From the NCBI GenBank assembly GCA_020443005.1, contig JAGRJA010000202.1, positions 1-7,312 of the forward strand: a stretch of 7,312 nucleotides of DNA, given 5' to 3'. The position numbers were made by a program, and so were the translations under genes. The first letter of the stretch is position 1. Each line of letters begins with the position of its first letter. The notes under the pieces are model-generated. The model was not told where the DNA came from. It saw nothing but the letters and a program-made list of their open reading frames with translations, and searched no databases. Origin of the DNA: Pseudomonadales bacterium (GTDB lineage Bacteria; Pseudomonadota; Gammaproteobacteria; Pseudomonadales; UBA7239). Shown here in pieces: positions 6,381 through 7,312 of the stretch.

Positions 6381-6384
6381 AGCA
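6376..6384 (-). promoter_or_regulatory. Extended -10 promoter candidate for the sulfotransferase
   Basis: The minus strand reads TGC TATTAT, an extended -10 element (TGN plus five of six consensus bases). No good -35 box lies upstream, which extended -10 promoters tolerate. Transcription would start near 6369, about 45 bases before the ATG. Confidence 0.4.
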
Positions 6385-6546
6385 AAGATGTACGCAAAAT
6401 AATCGACAGACGCCGCCCTGGCCACCGCTGTATGGCCGTGCCGCGCTACACATCAAAGACCAAATCCACTATACTTCTGCGCAGTTCCTGCAAGCGAAAA
6501 GGGTTTGTCGGGCCTGTTTTGCACATCGAGGGGAAGCGAGCGTTCT

Positions 6547-6574
6547 GGCAGAGTTCTGCCTGATAAAAAGGCAG
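6547..6574 (+). other. Two mutually exclusive short hairpins in the epimerase leader
   Basis: CTGCC at 6556-6560 can pair with GGCAG at 6547-6551 (4-base loop) or with GGCAG at 6570-6574 (9-base loop). The two pairings exclude each other. No T-run follows either, so neither is a terminator. The structure may be accidental. Confidence 0.25.
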
Positions 6575-6684
6575 CGATCATCTGTCTCAGGCATCTGTTT
6601 TTCCTCTACCCAATAAGACAAGCCCGAAGCTCTTGACCCTGCATCAATAATTTTCGCATCGGCTTCAGCCGTTTTTGCGCACAA

Positions 6685-6689
6685 AGAGG
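6685..6689 (+). promoter_or_regulatory. Ribosome binding site that decides the epimerase GTG start
   Basis: AGAGG lies eight bases before the GTG at 6698. It favours that codon over the in-frame GTG at 6689, which overlaps it. Confidence 0.6.
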
Positions 6690-6697
6690 TGGTTTCA

Positions 6698-7312
6698 GTG
6701 AAGATTCTCATATCCGGCGGAGCCGGGTTCATCGGTAGCCGATTGGCAAAAGCTTTGATTTCCCGCGACCATCAGGTCGTTTGCATGGACAGCCTCTCCC
6801 CCCAGATCCACGGAGAAAACCCCCGCGAATCAGAGCTTTTCCAGTATCTGCCAGCAGAAGCCACCTTTGTTGAAGGCGATGTGCGTAATCATGGCGACTG
6901 GATCAGGGCGCTGGAAGGCGTCGATGCTGTCGTCCACTACGCGGCAGAAACCGGCACAGGCCAGTCCATGTATGAAATCGAGCGTTATGTGGATGTAAAT
7001 GTTCGCGGTACCGCCATCCTGCTCGAGATTCTGGCCCGCAAGGAAAAAACCATCAACAAGCTGGTGGTAGCATCTTCCCGCTCCATTTACGGTGAAGGCC
7101 GTTATAAAAGCAGTGCCGGGATTGTCTACCCCGGTGCGCGCCTGGATGCCGATATGGCTGCCGGCGATTTTGAATGCAAATGCCCCGTTAGCGGCGGCCC
7201 TGTAGAACTGATGGCAACAGACGAGAATTCACTCATCCACCCCAGCTCCATCTATGGCATCACCAAGCAGAATCAGGAACAGATGGTACTGGCCATGGCA
7301 CCGGCCTGTGGC
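6698..7312 (+). CDS. NAD-dependent nucleotide-sugar epimerase/dehydratase, extended SDR (partial, 205 codons)
   Basis: The gene starts with GTG and runs off the right edge in frame. The Rossmann motif GGAGFIG is at residues 7-13, the NAD ribose-binding aspartate is Asp31, and Asp61-Val62 follows in GDV. The active site has Ser127 (ASSRSIYGEG) and the Tyr186-x3-Lys190 pair (YGITK). Between these lies an insert of about 45 residues (YPGARLDAD...CKCP...GPVEL). I remember this insert and SSRSIYGEG from enzymes annotated as dTDP-L-rhamnose 4-epimerase, which make dTDP-6-deoxy-L-talose. The exact sugar is therefore a reasoned guess. In the relatives I recall, the insert carries C-P-x-C-G. Here it reads Cys160-Lys-Cys162-Pro-Val-Ser165, so the second cysteine is replaced. 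The gene is divergent from the sulfotransferase, and together they suggest a surface-glycan locus continuing to the right. Confidence 0.88.
   Translation, partial: MKILISGGAGFIGSRLAKALISRDHQVVCMDSLSPQIHGENPRESELFQYLPAEATFVEGDVRNHGDWIRALEGVDAVVHYAAETGTGQSMYEIERYVDVNVRGTAILLEILARKEKTINKLVVASSRSIYGEGRYKSSAGIVYPGARLDADMAAGDFECKCPVSGGPVELMATDENSLIHPSSIYGITKQNQEQMVLAMAPACG

Larger units (their letters stand above)
6324..6697. other. Divergent intergenic region (374 bp)
   Basis: This spacer lies between the divergent sulfotransferase and epimerase genes. It holds the overlapping -10 elements at 6375-6384, the alternative hairpins at 6547-6574, and the epimerase ribosome binding site at 6685-6689. 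TTGACC at 6633-6638 could be a -35 box nearer the epimerase, but no -10 lies at the right distance. Open frames of about 80-90 codons on both strands have no recognisable product or ribosome binding site, and I do not call them genes. Confidence 0.5.

Noticed and set aside
6318..6563. Plus-strand 81-codon frame beginning opposite the sulfotransferase start
   Set aside because: It has no ribosome binding site, spans the promoter candidates, and its composition does not resemble a folded protein.
6469..6732. Minus-strand 87-codon frame overlapping the epimerase start
   Set aside because: It is antisense to the Rossmann motif of the epimerase and has no supporting start signal or recognisable motif.

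Overview
The window reads as a chromosomal segment of a gammaproteobacterium of roughly balanced base composition. The main support is recN, which is preceded by two perfect CTGT-N8-ACAG LexA boxes of the gammaproteobacterial type. RecN and the histidine kinase are also of proteobacterial type. I cannot name the genus.

Layout. Positions 1-11 hold only the first codons of a minus-strand gene that runs off the left edge. It has a good ribosome binding site and a TTGACA-N17-TAGCTT promoter whose -35 box lies inside a short dyad. After a 348-bp divergent spacer comes a compact plus-strand operon at 360-3485. It encodes a stand-alone receiver protein, a membrane-anchored PAS histidine kinase, a 236-aa protein with a Cys-x2-Cys-x9-Cys cluster, and a 150-aa protein with two paired-cysteine motifs. 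The last two overlap by ATGA. The operon looks like a two-component signalling unit with two cysteine-rich partners of unknown function, and it is the most interesting part of the window. A 15-bp tandem repeat sits just behind it, in the convergent gap to recN.

recN (minus, 3602-5266) encodes the SMC-like DNA repair ATPase. Its promoter is covered by two directly abutting LexA boxes, so SOS control is very likely. Upstream of it, on the same strand, is a sulfotransferase (5388-6323). A 374-bp divergent spacer with overlapping -10 elements follows. The window ends inside a plus-strand extended-SDR nucleotide-sugar epimerase (6698 onward). Sulfotransferase plus sugar-nucleotide epimerase suggests the edge of a locus that builds or decorates a surface glycan or glycolipid, but the substrates cannot be read from sequence.

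I saw no tRNA, rRNA, CRISPR array, insertion sequence or prophage gene.
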